DNA of 24,577 bases from JAJFFW01 sp039187035 (GTDB lineage Bacteria; Pseudomonadota; Alphaproteobacteria; Caulobacterales; Parvularculaceae), in the NCBI GenBank assembly GCA_039187035.1, contig JBCCZS010000022.1:1-24577 (forward strand). The letters run 5' to 3'. A model generated the notes under the pieces. The model had not been told where the DNA came from. It did no database searches and worked only from the letters and a program-made list of their open reading frames with translations. A program made the translations under genes and the position numbers. Of the stretch, positions 24,212-24,577 are shown in pieces; the first letter of the stretch is position 1; each line of letters opens with the position of its first letter.

Positions 24212-24577
24212 CGCCGTCCGACGTCTCCGCCCGCGCCGAAGTGATCGCTGCGCCGTCGCCCAACGCCGACGAACGCGATCGCGGGATCGACACCGTCGTC
24301 CTCCACTACACCGGCATGCGCACCGGTCCTGAGGCGCTTGCGCGGCTGCGCGACCCCGCCGCCAAAGTCAGCGCGCATTATCTCGTGGAGGAAGACGGTC
24401 GGCTCTTTGGGCTCGTGGAGGAGGGGCGGCGCGCTTGGCATGCGGGCGTCGCCTCCTGGCGCGGCGAGACGGACCTGAACGCGCGCTCGGTCGGCGTCGA
24501 GATCGTCAATCCGGGACACGAATGGGGCTATCGTCCGTTTCCGGACGAGCAGATCGCGGCCGTCGAGGCGCTCGTCG
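24208..24577 (+). CDS. N-acetylmuramoyl-L-alanine amidase (Amidase_2, AmiD-like), 5' part
   Basis: The gene starts with GTG at 24208, overlapping the EamA stop, and runs off the window. The visible 123 residues contain the Amidase_2 fold: IDTVVLHYTGM with the first zinc His, a middle AKVSAHYLVEEDGRLFGLVE, AWHAGVASWRGETDLNARSV with the second His, and VGVEIVNPGHEWGYRPFPDE. The last zinc ligands would lie beyond the edge. There is no obvious signal peptide, which suggests a cytoplasmic enzyme acting on recycled anhydro-muropeptides (AmpD role). The family could also be read as AmiD. Confidence 0.9.
   Translation, partial: MTPSDVSARAEVIAAPSPNADERDRGIDTVVLHYTGMRTGPEALARLRDPAAKVSAHYLVEEDGRLFGLVEEGRRAWHAGVASWRGETDLNARSVGVEIVNPGHEWGYRPFPDEQIAAVEALV

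Overview
The window is about 24.6 kb of GC-rich, densely coding bacterial chromosome and most likely comes from an alphaproteobacterium. The signs are a DUF2093 gene, a 6S RNA gene directly upstream of 5-formyltetrahydrofolate cyclo-ligase, an ArsR-methyltransferase fusion heading a metF/metH operon, a methionine synthase of the split type, a HIG1-domain protein and a CtrA-type TTAA-N7-TTAA box. Placement near Caulobacterales/Parvularculales is inference. I see no phage, transposon, integron, CRISPR array, tRNA or rRNA; this reads as ordinary core chromosome.

Layout. 1-2160: the 3' end of a PepSY membrane gene converges on a type II NADH dehydrogenase, and both stops sit in one perfect inverted repeat. 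2335-4220 (minus): ymdB-like phosphoesterase, fau, 6S RNA with a good promoter, and a 70-residue unknown gene. 4310-5606 (plus): promoter, DUF2093 gene, M23 lipoprotein. 5597-6498 (plus): a Fur-boxed iron-storage pair, bfd and bfr. 6505-8996 (minus): a translationally coupled pair of secreted proteins, YbjN-like and M61 peptidase. 9151-10088 (plus): 3-hydroxyacyl-CoA dehydrogenase with its promoter. 10108-11223 (minus): a small membrane protein and a DjlA-like co-chaperone. 11224-11551: a loose region with a possible 37-residue membrane protein.

11544-16814 is a four-gene minus-strand methionine-cycle operon: ArsR-methyltransferase, metF, a pyridoxamine-phosphate-oxidase-fold protein and the C-terminal part of split metH. 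A 20-bp near-perfect palindrome just upstream looks like the regulator's own operator. Together with fau, the window holds several steps of folate one-carbon metabolism. 17039-18554 (plus): overlapping mlaA and mlaC for outer-membrane lipid asymmetry. 18555-20641 (minus): a coding-like fragment with no start, a DUF962 protein, and an nfeD-qmcA pair. 20861-24577 (plus): a CtrA-type box ahead of a large uncharacterised secreted protein, then a HIG1 protein, an EamA exporter, and a peptidoglycan amidase cut by the window edge.

No wholly new system stands out. The best leads are the MetH operon that lacks a homocysteine-domain gene and carries an oxidase-fold gene instead, the CtrA-boxed secreted protein with a possible Cys/His catalytic pair, the coupled YbjN-M61 pair, the headless frame at 18574-18740, and the possible small membrane protein at 11438-11551.
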